DNA of 64,000 nt from Ktedonospora formicarum (GTDB lineage Bacteria; Chloroflexota; Ktedonobacteria; Ktedonobacterales; Ktedonobacteraceae). Made by a program: the position numbers and the translations under genes. Of the stretch, positions 1-7,705 are shown piece by piece; within the stretch, counting starts at the first letter, position 1; each line of letters begins with the position of its first letter. The stretch lies in contig NZ_BNJF01000001.1 of the NCBI RefSeq assembly GCF_016587355.1, positions 2,306,501-2,370,500 on the forward strand. The letters run 5' to 3'. The notes under the pieces were generated by a model. The model saw only the letters and a list, made by a program, of their open reading frames with translations, ran no database searches and was not told the DNA's origin.

Positions 1-144
1 ATCCATATCGAACTTTCCGCAGGCCTGCGCCAGTATTTCGACCGCGATGTGACAACCCCTCCACGCCTCTGGCATACACGCGAAACCGCTCTCAACCTCT
101 GGGGGGCCGTTCCCTCCTGGCTACGCGAAGAGGCACGCTCATAG
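1..144 (+). CDS. C-terminal end of an unidentified protein (truncated by window edge)
   Basis: An open frame enters from the left edge and stops with TAG at 142-144, giving 47 residues. The tail ends in LWGAVPSWLREEARS and has several Trp and Arg residues. I do not recognise the family from this fragment. It is followed 14 bases later by a 20-bp perfect hairpin that would end its transcript, which supports it being a real 3' end. The neighbouring FAH-family gene converges on it from the other strand. Confidence 0.55.
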   Translation: MHIELSAGLRQYFDRDVTTPPRLWHTRETALNLWGAVPSWLREEARS

Positions 145-158
145 CTGATAGATAACGT

Positions 159-206
159 TAAGGAGCATGATCTTTCTGGCTGGTGTCAGAAAGATCATGC
201 TCCTTA
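159..206. terminator. Bidirectional terminator hairpin, 20-bp perfect stem
   Basis: Arms 159-178 and 187-206 are exact reverse complements around an 8-base loop. The hairpin sits between the convergent ends of the truncated first gene (stop 144) and the FAH gene (stop 265), so it can serve both. There is no long T-run; a short CAATTTTA follows on the plus strand. Confidence 0.75.
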
Positions 207-264
207 CAATTTTATGGGGCAACACTGAGGTGTTGCCAGATAGCTACCAAATAACGCTAACAGG

Positions 265-1209
265 CTATGAACCAACCTGGACGATAGGATTACGCAACAC
301 ACCAATACCCTCGACCTCTGCCTCCATAAGATCGCCGGGCGCGAGGAACTGAGGAGGCGTGCGCGAGAAGCCAACCCCGCTGGGCGTCCCGGTCGCGAGG
401 ATATCGCCTGGTTCCAGGGTCATGCCCCGTGAGAGGACCGCCAGAGCCTGATTAATATTAAATATCATTGACCCTGTGTTCCCCTCTTGCTTTGTCTCGC
501 CATTCACGCGCAGACGTAATTCAAGGTTGTGGGGATCGGAGATCTCGTCGGCGGTGATAATCCAGGGTCCCATCGGGGCACTTCCATCAAGGCTCTTGCC
601 TTTAAAGAACTGCTTATGCTGCTTCTGTAAATCGCGCGCGGTCACATCATTGATGACGGTATAGCCAAAGACATACGAAAGCGCATCAGACTCGGAGATA
701 TTCTTTCCCTTCTTCCCAATGATAACCCCCAGCTCAACTTCCCAATCGATCTCGCTAGAGACCTGTGGATCAATCTCGATCTCTCCATAAGGGCCATTCA
801 CACTGGTAGGAGCTTTGGTAAAAAAGACAGGAATCTCCGGTTCCTGCCCCTGATGCTCGCGCAGGTTTCCGGTTTCCTTGGCATGCTCGCTATAGTTGAC
901 AGCAAGGCAGAAGATATTCTTGCGCGGCCTGGGAATGGGAGCAGCTAACCGGACCTCGCTCAAGGCGTGTGCCGCACCAACCTCGCTGAAAGCCTGAACC
1001 TCGCTAAAACGGCGGCTTCCTGCCCGACTAAGTATTACCTGAAGCGCAGGCTGATAGCGCTCATAGCTCTCGATAAGATCGAGCATCTGATCTGGAACAT
1101 CAAGCTGCAAGGCGCGTCCCGCCAGATCGACATCAAGGACTTCATTGTCACGCACGATGCCCAGGTGCGGTTCTGGTATCTGACTGGTTGCAAAGCTGAC
1201 AAGTTTCAC
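265..1209 (-). CDS. Fumarylacetoacetate hydrolase (FAH) family protein
   Basis: Cytosolic metal-dependent enzyme of the FAH superfamily, which hydrolyses or decarboxylates/isomerises acylpyruvate-type intermediates of aromatic catabolism. The fold's metal ligands are visible in WEVELGVIIGK and in NDVTARDLQ. FFKGKSLDGSAPMGPW and GDILATGTPSGVG are also typical of the C-terminal catalytic domain, which follows a roughly 100-residue N-terminal region. The first ATG (1216-1218) directly abuts GGAGG, leaving no spacing. The GTG at 1207-1209 has GGAGG nine bases upstream and gives the usual family start (MKLVSF), so I use it. aroE lies upstream on the same strand about 70 bases away. Exact substrate cannot be read; 2-hydroxyhepta-2,4-diene-1,7-dioate isomerase-like annotations are common for this type. 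Confidence 0.88.
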   Translation of the reverse strand: MKLVSFATSQIPEPHLGIVRDNEVLDVDLAGRALQLDVPDQMLDLIESYERYQPALQVILSRAGSRRFSEVQAFSEVGAAHALSEVRLAAPIPRPRKNIFCLAVNYSEHAKETGNLREHQGQEPEIPVFFTKAPTSVNGPYGEIEIDPQVSSEIDWEVELGVIIGKKGKNISESDALSYVFGYTVINDVTARDLQKQHKQFFKGKSLDGSAPMGPWIITADEISDPHNLELRLRVNGETKQEGNTGSMIFNINQALAVLSRGMTLEPGDILATGTPSGVGFSRTPPQFLAPGDLMEAEVEGIGVLRNPIVQVGS

Positions 1210-1276
1210 TAGAGGCATCCTCCTTTCAACTGTCCCTCATTGTACAACATAGTTTCGAAAGGAAGGCATAGAACTG

Positions 1277-2179
1277 TCAGGGAATCAAGGCCGCGCGCAT
1301 GATTTCCAGCGGTGCAGGACGATTTAGCCAGAGCTCAAAGGAGAGCGCTCCCTGATGTAATAGCATAGAGAGGCCATTAGCCGCGCGCAGATCCATAGTG
1401 CGCGCCTGGAGCAAGAGGTGCGTTTGAATTGGGTTGTAGATCATGTCATAGACAAACGTATCACTATCAAAGCGAGCCAGTACATCGACGGGCAAAGGAC
1501 TAACATCCTCATGTAGCCCAACGGAGGTTGCGTTAATAATGATAGACGAGGAATGCGGGATCAGAAAGTTAGGGTCACTCAGGCTAAATACTGGACAATC
1601 GTAGCTCTTCTGAATCTCAGCTGCTAGCAACTGCGCGCGCTCCAGATGCCGATTTAAAATGACCAGGCGTTCTACTCCTGAGCTTGCCAGCGCAAAGGCC
1701 GCGCCACGCGCGGCTCCTCCCGCGCCCAGCAGGACCGCCGTATGCCCTTTTAGCGAGATGCTTTCATCTGACTGTCTACTGCCTAGACCATGCTCATGCA
1801 ACGCTCGCAACAAACCAGGCGCATCAGTATTGTAGCCATGCAGGTAGTCGTCCTTATTAACGATGGTGTTAACCGCCCCAATCTGTGCCGCCAGGGGATC
1901 AACCTTATCCAGTAGGGGAAGAACCTCCTCTTTATAGGGAATAGTAACGTTAGCCCCCAGGCAATTCGGCTGACAGAGCGAGCGAATGCGCACAAGAAGC
2001 TGCTCAGGAGGAGTGCGCCACAGTTCATAACGCGCTGGAATACCAAGAGCATCTAGCGCTGGCTGCTGAAAACGCGGCGAAAATGAGTGTGCCACAGGAT
2101 TGCCAATCAATCCCACATGCAGCTGTGGCATGCTTGCTTTCGCTTTCTTGCTCCGGTTGACTTCATTTCTGGCTGGCAT
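1277..2179 (-). CDS. aroE: Shikimate dehydrogenase
   Basis: NADPH-dependent reduction of 3-dehydroshikimate to shikimate in chorismate synthesis. The N-terminal substrate domain has GLIGNPVAHSFSPRFQQ, with the paired Ser residues that hold shikimate, and NVTIPYKE with the catalytic Lys. The cofactor domain has the Rossmann motif LLGAGGAARG. NATSVGL and the C-terminal GLSMLLHQGALSFELW are also diagnostic. The frame opens at 2215, but the ATG at 2177-2179 has GGAG five bases upstream and is preferred. A third ATG at 2129-2131 would give the more usual N-terminus MPQLHVGLIGNP but has poorer spacing. Codirectional with the FAH gene; the pair may be cotranscribed, but no functional link is obvious. 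Confidence 0.93.
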   Translation of the reverse strand: MPARNEVNRSKKAKASMPQLHVGLIGNPVAHSFSPRFQQPALDALGIPARYELWRTPPEQLLVRIRSLCQPNCLGANVTIPYKEEVLPLLDKVDPLAAQIGAVNTIVNKDDYLHGYNTDAPGLLRALHEHGLGSRQSDESISLKGHTAVLLGAGGAARGAAFALASSGVERLVILNRHLERAQLLAAEIQKSYDCPVFSLSDPNFLIPHSSSIIINATSVGLHEDVSPLPVDVLARFDSDTFVYDMIYNPIQTHLLLQARTMDLRAANGLSMLLHQGALSFELWLNRPAPLEIMRAALIP

Positions 2180-2288
2180 GGAAACTCCAACGATAGATCT
2201 ATCAAACTCTAGCACATAGATACTGTACTACTTCAAATACAGGGAGCATTGCCGTTGCTATTATAACAGAATATTCAATAACACTCGC

Positions 2289-3053
2289 TCAATGCTCGTG
2301 TGTATGCTTATGATTCCCATCTGAGTGCAAGTCTTCGAGTGGAGTGCCGAGCCAGCAGCGCAGGACATTGGGACGTTCGAGTTCGCGCTTGCCCAGACCA
2401 TAGCCGACACGTGCCAGGCGTAAGGGAGGACGGCGGAACTCGGCCAGGGTCGCCAGAAGAGCAGCGCCAGTTGGAGTCACCAGTTCGGCAGGCGTCATAT
2501 CGGTTGTCGTGGGAGCACCTGCGGAGGCCAAAAGATTGAGCACAGCGGGCGCGGGCAACGGAAGCCAGCCATGTGCAGCACGTGTCCAACCAGTCCCAAG
2601 GGGAAGTGGCCCTGAGAAGACCTGCTCCACGCCAAGCAGTTCAAGACCCACTACAACACCCACAATATCCACAATAGCGTCAAGCGCTCCCACCTCATGA
2701 AAATGGACTTCCTCAGGCGAGTAGCCATGTACCTGTCCCTCAGCTTCCGCCAGGAGAGTGAAAACTTGAAGGCTCTGGCGCTTCACGCGCTCCGACAGGC
2801 CACTTCCATTGATGATAGCACGCACATCTGATAGATGGCGATGCTGCTCCTGTTCCGGCGCATCAACCAGCGCGCGTGTACCCGAGATATAACCCCGCAC
2901 CTCGCGCTGGGAGGTAATATTCCATCCCGAGACATTTAATTTCCGCAACTCGGCGTGCAGGCTGTCGAGCGATAGCCCCAAATCCAGAAGTGCGCCAAGA
3001 GTCATATCGCCACTGATACCAGAGAAACAGTCAAAATAGATAGCCTGAGACAT
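2289..3053 (-). CDS. larC: Nickel-pincer cofactor biosynthesis protein LarC, LarC1 part only
   Basis: LarC inserts nickel into the pyridinium thiocarboxylate mononucleotide to form the pincer cofactor first found in lactate racemase. The protein starts [19 protein letters not shown], has [17 protein letters not shown] and [13 protein letters not shown], and ends in a His-rich tail (GNHKHTHEH). It is 254 residues, which covers the N-terminal LarC1 (DUF111) domain. Most LarC proteins run to about 400 residues, and in Lactiplantibacillus plantarum LarC1 and LarC2 are joined by programmed frameshifting. No LarC2 can follow here because aroE starts 110 bases downstream. Start 3053 has AAGGA seven bases upstream. 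The longer frame to 3185 would run through a terminator hairpin and is rejected. No larA, larB or larE is in the window. Confidence 0.82.
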   Translation of the reverse strand: MSQAIYFDCFSGISGDMTLGALLDLGLSLDSLHAELRKLNVSGWNITSQREVRGYISGTRALVDAPEQEQHRHLSDVRAIINGSGLSERVKRQSLQVFTLLAEAEGQVHGYSPEEVHFHEVGALDAIVDIVGVVVGLELLGVEQVFSGPLPLGTGWTRAAHGWLPLPAPAVLNLLASAGAPTTTDMTPAELVTPTGAALLATLAEFRRPPLRLARVGYGLGKRELERPNVLRCWLGTPLEDLHSDGNHKHTHEH

Positions 3054-3167
3054 TCTATAATCCTTATCCATTCCATTCATACTAGCATCAGCATACCACA
3101 ACTCACGCGCACTCGCTTCCCGCAATCTCGCGAATAGTAGAAGGTATATATTTGAGCCAGAAATATA

Positions 3168-3214
3168 AGATGCCACCTGGATCACTCATATTATGAGCGA
3201 TCCAGGTGGCATCT
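3168..3214 (-). terminator. Terminator hairpin after the PP2C gene
   Basis: Arms 3168-3183 and 3199-3214 pair perfectly over 16 bp. The stem continues after one mismatch with CTCAT/ATGAG (3185-3189/3193-3197) around a 3-base loop. It lies 36 bases beyond the PP2C stop codon and upstream of the larC start, so it separates the two transcripts. Confidence 0.75.
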
Positions 3215-3249
3215 AAATAAGGGAAGAGATAGCAGCACCATACTGCCAT

Positions 3250-4041
3250 TTAAACACGAGTGTCGCTCATCTCCTGGTTAGCATCGCCACGTGAAACACG
3301 TGCCACAATGGCCGTTATGTTATCCAACCCACCTTCGGCGTTTGCCTGCTCTATCAGTTTATCGACACTTTCGGCGGGCTCATACGCCGCGATAATCTCA
3401 GCTATTTTAGCATCTTCCACCATACCAGAGAGGCCATCTGAGCAAAGTAAAAGTGTATCGCCATCCTGCAATTGCTCAGTGAACAAATCAATCCCAACAC
3501 CGGGGTCAATTCCCAGGCTGCGTAAGATCACGTTGCGCTGTGGATGCACACGTGCCTGAGCCTCTGTAATCAATCCAACTCGAACCTGCTCAGCAACCCA
3601 GGAATGATCTTGTGTTACCTGGCGCGCAGAGCCATCACGCACAATATATGCGCGACTATCGCCAACATTCGCAAAGTACGCCTGCTCGCCCTGGACAACA
3701 CAAGCGACACAGGTTGTACCCATATCGTTGCCCTCCTGTACAGCACGCTTGAAGAGCTCAATGTTAGCTTGCGATATCGCCAGCTTTAGCGACTGAGCAA
3801 TATCTTCTTCATGATCTTGATCCGCATAGTAGAATTTGTTGACTGCATTGATAACCATATCGCTTGCAACCTCGCCGCGCGCGTGTCCTCCCAGACCATC
3901 GGCAACAATCAAGAGAGCACCCCGCTCACATAAGGCAGTAGGATCTTCAGGCACAATAGCGAGCAAATTATCTTCGTTGAGCGAGCGTTTACGTCCGGTA
4001 TCGGTGCGAGAAGCTACCGTGAGATGAAGCGAACTATCCAT
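3250..4041 (-). CDS. PP2C-family Ser/Thr protein phosphatase (Stp1/PrpC type)
   Basis: Soluble Mn/Mg-dependent phosphatase that reverses Hanks-type Ser/Thr kinase phosphorylation. All PP2C motifs are present: RKRSLNEDN, IVADGLGGHARGE, MGTTCVA, FANVGDSRAYI, LLCSDGLSGMV and GGLDNITAIVA, with the metal-binding Asp residues intact. At 263 residues it has family length. The start at 4039-4041 is chosen for AAGGAG six bases upstream. A PASTA-domain kinase, its likely functional counterpart, lies 12 kb away, so the usual side-by-side arrangement of phosphatase and kinase is not kept here. That partnership is an inference. Confidence 0.93.
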   Translation of the reverse strand: MDSSLHLTVASRTDTGRKRSLNEDNLLAIVPEDPTALCERGALLIVADGLGGHARGEVASDMVINAVNKFYYADQDHEEDIAQSLKLAISQANIELFKRAVQEGNDMGTTCVACVVQGEQAYFANVGDSRAYIVRDGSARQVTQDHSWVAEQVRVGLITEAQARVHPQRNVILRSLGIDPGVGIDLFTEQLQDGDTLLLCSDGLSGMVEDAKIAEIIAAYEPAESVDKLIEQANAEGGLDNITAIVARVSRGDANQEMSDTRV

Positions 4042-4166
4042 AAAACACTCCTTTTCCAAACCCAATTGACGCTTAAATCACGCAACAGCCTGTTCGCACA
4101 AATGCGACACGGGCGTCAAATGCTAGCAAGTACAGTGGCATCACGGATGCACGCTGGAATGCTGCT

Positions 4167-4195
4167 ACGATATACCGGGACCTGCTTCTTGTCAA
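4167..4195 (-). promoter_or_regulatory. Candidate promoter of the PP2C gene
   Basis: On the minus strand a perfect TTGACA (4190-4195) is followed after 17 bases by TATCGT (4167-4172). A 15-base spacing would use TATATC instead. The start codon is about 125 bases downstream. Confidence 0.4.
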
Positions 4196-4311
4196 GGGAC
4201 AAAGCATCAATATCATAATGTCAGAGAGCCCATAATATGAGTCTCATTAGTCTTCAGAACCCAGGAGAGAATATCCTGACGCATCTCAACCAATGCGAGA
4301 ACAAAAAGAGA

Positions 4312-4331
4312 GCGACCCATATAAGGGTCGC
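4312..4331 (-). terminator. Rho-independent terminator after the lipoprotein gene
   Basis: GCGACCC (4312-4318) and GGGTCGC (4325-4331) form a 7-bp GC-rich stem. Read on the minus strand the stem is followed by TCTCTTTTTGTT, a classical T-rich tail. It begins 32 bases after the lipoprotein stop codon. Confidence 0.75.
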
Positions 4332-4362
4332 CCCAATCACAATATGGAGTAAGAAGGTATCT

Positions 4363-4941
4363 CTACTTTATATTTATTGTGAAATCATAGCGCATCACAT
4401 ACATGGCACATGACTGCCCTTTTGTATTGCACAACGCCCGTTTGGCAAATTCCAGATTAGTTGTACCTGTTCCTTGTGCGGTAAAGCGCCACACACAGAC
4501 ATTGGCTGACTGGTCCGCTATGCCAGGCGTTAGATCGAGTTGCAAAGGCCCCTGCGACTTTGTAGGCCCTGTCCAACGACTCCCAAAGGGAAGCTGGATC
4601 TCAATGACATCGCCCTTCTTGGCGCTCACTGTGCTATGCTGTTGTGCCTGCTTGATCGTTACCGCAGGGTTAGTAGAGCGCTTCTCAAGAACAGTATCAG
4701 TTGGACAACCATGCTCCGCACCAAAGCCCTTGACAGTCTTTGTTACTCCATCGCCAGCTCCACTACTTCCCGTACCGTCGCTGCTAGTGCCACCAGCACC
4801 ACAGGCAGACAGGAAGAGTAGCAACGCAAACATGAGCAGGATAGTCATAAAAAATGGCTTACGATCCCTGATGTGAGGCTGTTGCTCGCTGCTCTTAGCG
4901 ACTACAGCGTAATGCCGCTTTCCTTTTGGATGCGTGGACAT
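4363..4941 (-). CDS. Secreted lipoprotein with a possible chagasin-like (I42) domain
   Basis: A 192-residue protein with a basic N-terminus, a hydrophobic segment (MTILLMFALLLFLSAC) and a lipobox LSAC. It would be lipidated and held at the outer face of the membrane. A Gly/Ser-rich linker follows, then a domain of about 110 residues with GDVIEIQLPFGSRW, VCVWRFTAQGTGTTNLEF and RALC. The W...G.GTT.L.F pattern recalls the immunoglobulin-like I42/chagasin protease inhibitors, but several hallmark residues are absent, so that is tentative. The ATG at 4939-4941 has GGAG eleven bases upstream; an in-frame GTG twelve bases earlier abuts the GGAG. Divergent from the PstS-like lipoprotein gene. Confidence 0.75.
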   Translation of the reverse strand: MSTHPKGKRHYAVVAKSSEQQPHIRDRKPFFMTILLMFALLLFLSACGAGGTSSDGTGSSGAGDGVTKTVKGFGAEHGCPTDTVLEKRSTNPAVTIKQAQQHSTVSAKKGDVIEIQLPFGSRWTGPTKSQGPLQLDLTPGIADQSANVCVWRFTAQGTGTTNLEFAKRALCNTKGQSCAMYVMRYDFTINIK

Positions 4942-5203
4942 AGTTATGCACACTCCTTTTCGGATACATCTCAGCGTCGGCGAGGTGTTCCGAATAATTT
5001 ACAAACCTTCTCTCTGTCAGGCTATGGAGGATCTAAACCTCCCCTTCCCCACATCCACGATATTTCACAGAGAGAACGCCAGAAGGAGACCAAAAGTTCC
5101 TAATATCAAAGCATTACATTGCATTAACGCTTGCTTAAAGAAACAGGAAGATAATAGAAACCACATACTATCCCAGCACAGATTCACGAGTGAGATGCTA
5201 ACC

Positions 5204-6085
5204 ATGAAACAGAGAGAAGATACGATAGATCGTCGACAGCCAGTAAGTCAGTATGGAACCCTAACTTGTCTCATGCTGCTATGCATCCTCATGCTTGCCG
5301 GTTGTAGCGGACCCCAGATCAATGAGCAGCCCCTTAAGGGCACAGTACGCGTCACCGGATCAACAGCTCTTCTGCCTCTTGCCCAGGAGGCGGGTAAACT
5401 CTTCGAGCAACAACATCCAGGGACGAAGATAGAGGTGAGCGGAGGTGGAAGCGGACACGGACTCGATGCTGTAACAACACAAAAAGCCGAGATAGGCAAC
5501 TCCGATATTTACGCCAACCCCGCGATCTATCCCGACCCCAATCTGACGGATCATATCGTTTGTGTTACTCCCTTTGTTATGGTCGCCAATAATGGGGTAA
5601 CAATCTCCTCACTTACGCTCCAACAGATCATTGATATCTTCTCAACAGGCAAGATTAACAACTGGAGTCAGGTTGGAGGGCCAGATCTGAAGATCACACC
5701 AATCGTCAGGCCAAGCAATTCGGGTACACGCGCCACATTCCGCAAATATATCCTCGGGGGACGTGACGAGAAGGGTACGCTACTCAAAACAGACTCTTCA
5801 ACCGAAGTACGTGATATGGTAGCGCACACGCCAGGCGCGATTGGATACCTTGCAGCCTCCTATGTCACACAGGATGTTCACACGCTCGCGCTCAATGGGC
5901 AAAAAGCCACAGAGCAAAATATCGCCTCGGGTAGCTATAATTTCTGGAGCTACGAACATATGTATACGCTCGGTGGAGATGATGCCACCCTCGAAGCCTT
6001 CTTGCAATTCATGTTGACAGATCAGGTGCAACAGAAGGCTCAGAATTTAGGCTATGTCCCCATCAACAGTATGCAAAACGAGTAA
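5204..6085 (+). CDS. PstS-like phosphate-type substrate-binding lipoprotein
   Basis: Extracytoplasmic binding protein of the PstS family, tethered as a lipoprotein (signal segment ending LAGC). The mature part begins with VRVTGSTALLPLAQEAGKLF and has SGGGSGHGLDAV, then IVRPSNSGTRATFRKYIL, the family's phosphate-contacting loops. TPGAIGYLAASYV and the C-terminal LGYVPIN are also standard. It is 294 residues from the ATG at 5204. The frame extends far upstream but only the part from about 5195 encodes the signal peptide. No pstC, pstA, pstB or phoU lies beside it, so it must work with a transporter encoded elsewhere or act as a sensor. Confidence 0.88.
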   Translation: MKQREDTIDRRQPVSQYGTLTCLMLLCILMLAGCSGPQINEQPLKGTVRVTGSTALLPLAQEAGKLFEQQHPGTKIEVSGGGSGHGLDAVTTQKAEIGNSDIYANPAIYPDPNLTDHIVCVTPFVMVANNGVTISSLTLQQIIDIFSTGKINNWSQVGGPDLKITPIVRPSNSGTRATFRKYILGGRDEKGTLLKTDSSTEVRDMVAHTPGAIGYLAASYVTQDVHTLALNGQKATEQNIASGSYNFWSYEHMYTLGGDDATLEAFLQFMLTDQVQQKAQNLGYVPINSMQNE

Positions 6086-6108
6086 TGTCTCGCACCTATA
6101 ACAACAAG

Positions 6109-6162
6109 GATAAAAGTGTAGGGTGAAATGTTGCGCACAGCATTTCACCCTACACTTTTATC
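6109..6162 (+). terminator. 22-bp perfect terminator hairpin
   Basis: Arms 6109-6130 and 6141-6162 are exact reverse complements around a 10-base loop. The stem base is GATAAAAGTG, shared with the hairpin at 10417-10465. It begins 24 bases after the PstS-like stop codon. Confidence 0.8.
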
Positions 6163-6233
6163 TCGAGATACACTTCGCAGGCCTCTTCCCTCATACACAG
6201 AACTGGAAGTGCGGAACCTATAACACAAGCTTA

Positions 6234-6262
6234 TTGACAGTTCTATATCCACAGACTACAAT
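6234..6262 (+). promoter_or_regulatory. Near-consensus sigma70-type promoter
   Basis: TTGACA (6234-6239) is followed after exactly 17 bases by TACAAT (6257-6262), 11 of 12 consensus bases. Transcription would begin near 6270 and reach the EamA start at 6653 after about 380 untranslated bases. Confidence 0.75.
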
Positions 6263-6269
6263 ATGTATC

Positions 6270-6636
6270 TGATTCGATGATTTCGATATGCAAAGCGTGC
6301 GATATGCCGCAACCTTCGCCAGTGAGCAAGGCACATAGCTATTCGAGACTAGCGAATGGGAGAAGAGTCGCGAAGCTCGCGCGACAGCTCTTCGGTGCTC
6401 CCCATTGAGCAATGCAAGTCGTAGATTTTCAAAGTACACCTTCTGCTACGGAGTACACCTTCTGCTACGGACTTCACCAACTAATACGGGTAGACAACTA
6501 CCGGCGGTATCGGCTCAATCCAGCTAGCAGGCATAAGTATGCCTCTATGATTGAGAGACACATTCCAGTGCTCACGACGCGCATATGCGCGAACCGTGCC
6601 AGGATTGCCGTCTGATTGGTGAGGTAGACGTATCGC
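6270..6636 (+). promoter_or_regulatory. Long structured leader upstream of the EamA transporter gene
   Basis: This stretch has no convincing gene but several strong inverted repeats. A three-part helix spans about 6355-6406: AATGGGAG pairs with CTCCCCATT (one bulge), AAGAG with CTCTT, and GTCGCG with CGCGAC at the tip. CTCAATC (6514-6520) pairs with GATTGAG (6549-6555) and encloses AGGCAT/ATGCCT (6529-6534/6539-6544) with a 4-base loop. A 14-bp palindrome CGCGCATATGCGCG lies at 6578-6591. The Shine-Dalgarno AGGAGG follows at 6637-6642. It could be a riboswitch-type leader or a separate small RNA. I cannot match it to a known class. Confidence 0.45.
6433..6470 (+). repeat. Perfect 19-bp tandem duplication in the leader
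   Basis: AGTACACCTTCTGCTACGG occurs twice back to back (6433-6451 and 6452-6470) with no mismatch. It may be a recent slippage duplication inside the EamA leader. Confidence 0.9.
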
Positions 6637-6652
6637 AGGAGGTTTATTTCTT

Positions 6653-7561
6653 TTGAACAAACTGATCGCATCTCTTCTAGTGCTGCTTGGTGCGGCATCC
6701 TTTGGCGTTCTCTCCACCTTTGTCAAGCTGGGCTACGAGGCTGGCTTCTCCGCCGGAGAAATCACCGGCTCACAAGTTTTATTAGGCTGCGTGGGTCTCT
6801 GGCTGCTGAGCATCCCCTCGCTAGGCCATCTACGCAAGCTCACATGGAAAACCATAGGCAAACTCATCGCGAGTGGAAGCTTTTCAGGACTGACAGGGAT
6901 CTTTTATTACCTTGCTCTACAGACAGTTTCTGCCTCGCTGGGAGTAGTGCTCCTCTTTCAATTTGTCTGGATGGGGATGCTTGTCGACTGGCTGATCCAC
7001 CGCCAGGCACCGACACCGAATCGCTGGCTCGCCCTGGTGAGCGTCCTGGTGGGAACATTGCTCGCAGCAAACTATCAGACGCTTCTCTCATCATCGTTAG
7101 ACCTCAAGGGGATTTGTCTGGGTCTACTAGCGGCAGCCAGCTATACAGGCAATATTGTAATAAATGAGCGTGTCGAGCCACAGGTACAACCAACATTACG
7201 TAGCACACTAATCATGACAGGGGCTCTCATCGTCACGCTATTCATCTTTCCACCTCACTTCCTGGTTAACGGTTCACTAACGCGAGGACTCTGGTTCTGG
7301 GCGCTGCTCCTAGGTTGTTTTGGCGTCATCATCCCTCCCTTCCTCTTTGCCAGGGGAGTGCCAATCATTGGAGCGGGTCTCACGACCATCCTTGGCTCAA
7401 TCGAGTTGCCAGTTGTCATCCTTATGTCTACCTTTGTTCTACGCGAGGATATCGAATTGTTGCAATGGCTTGGAGTGCTGCTTATTCTTGCCGGCATTCT
7501 ACTTGCACAATGGCGCTTCAAACCTACCCGACGATGGCGTGAAAACATAGCCTCATCCTGA
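6653..7561 (+). CDS. EamA/DMT-family membrane transporter
   Basis: Inner-membrane protein of 302 residues with about ten hydrophobic helices in two five-helix halves, the drug/metabolite transporter (EamA) layout. Typical pieces are the N-terminal LLGAASFGVLSTFVKLGYEAGFSAGE and, in the second half, GAGLTTILGSIELPVVILM and LLQWLGVLLILAGILLAQW. The start is TTG at 6653, set by AGGAGG at 6637-6642. Substrate cannot be read; the family includes amino-acid, nucleoside and metabolite exporters. It has its own promoter about 390 bases upstream and a long structured leader, so regulation at the RNA level is plausible. Confidence 0.88.
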   Translation: MNKLIASLLVLLGAASFGVLSTFVKLGYEAGFSAGEITGSQVLLGCVGLWLLSIPSLGHLRKLTWKTIGKLIASGSFSGLTGIFYYLALQTVSASLGVVLLFQFVWMGMLVDWLIHRQAPTPNRWLALVSVLVGTLLAANYQTLLSSSLDLKGICLGLLAAASYTGNIVINERVEPQVQPTLRSTLIMTGALIVTLFIFPPHFLVNGSLTRGLWFWALLLGCFGVIIPPFLFARGVPIIGAGLTTILGSIELPVVILMSTFVLREDIELLQWLGVLLILAGILLAQWRFKPTRRWRENIASS

Positions 7562-7705
7562 TCACATATATTGGTAATTGCGACTTTCTTAAACTTCTCA
7601 TAACGCAATGTTAACGAGTAAGGTGTAAGCTACTCGTCAGTGCCATATCTAAAATATGGTTACTTAATTTTTCTTAGGCGCTTATGATGGAAGGAAAGGT
7701 GGGCT

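Noticed and set aside
3054..3185. N-terminal extension of larC to 3185
   Set aside because: The extension runs through a perfect 16-bp terminator hairpin. The conserved LarC N-terminus and a good ribosome site are at 3053.
6412..6615. A 67-codon plus-strand frame in the EamA leader
   Set aside because: It has no Shine-Dalgarno, contains the 19-bp tandem duplication and overlaps the strong inverted repeats, so the stretch is better explained as a non-coding leader.
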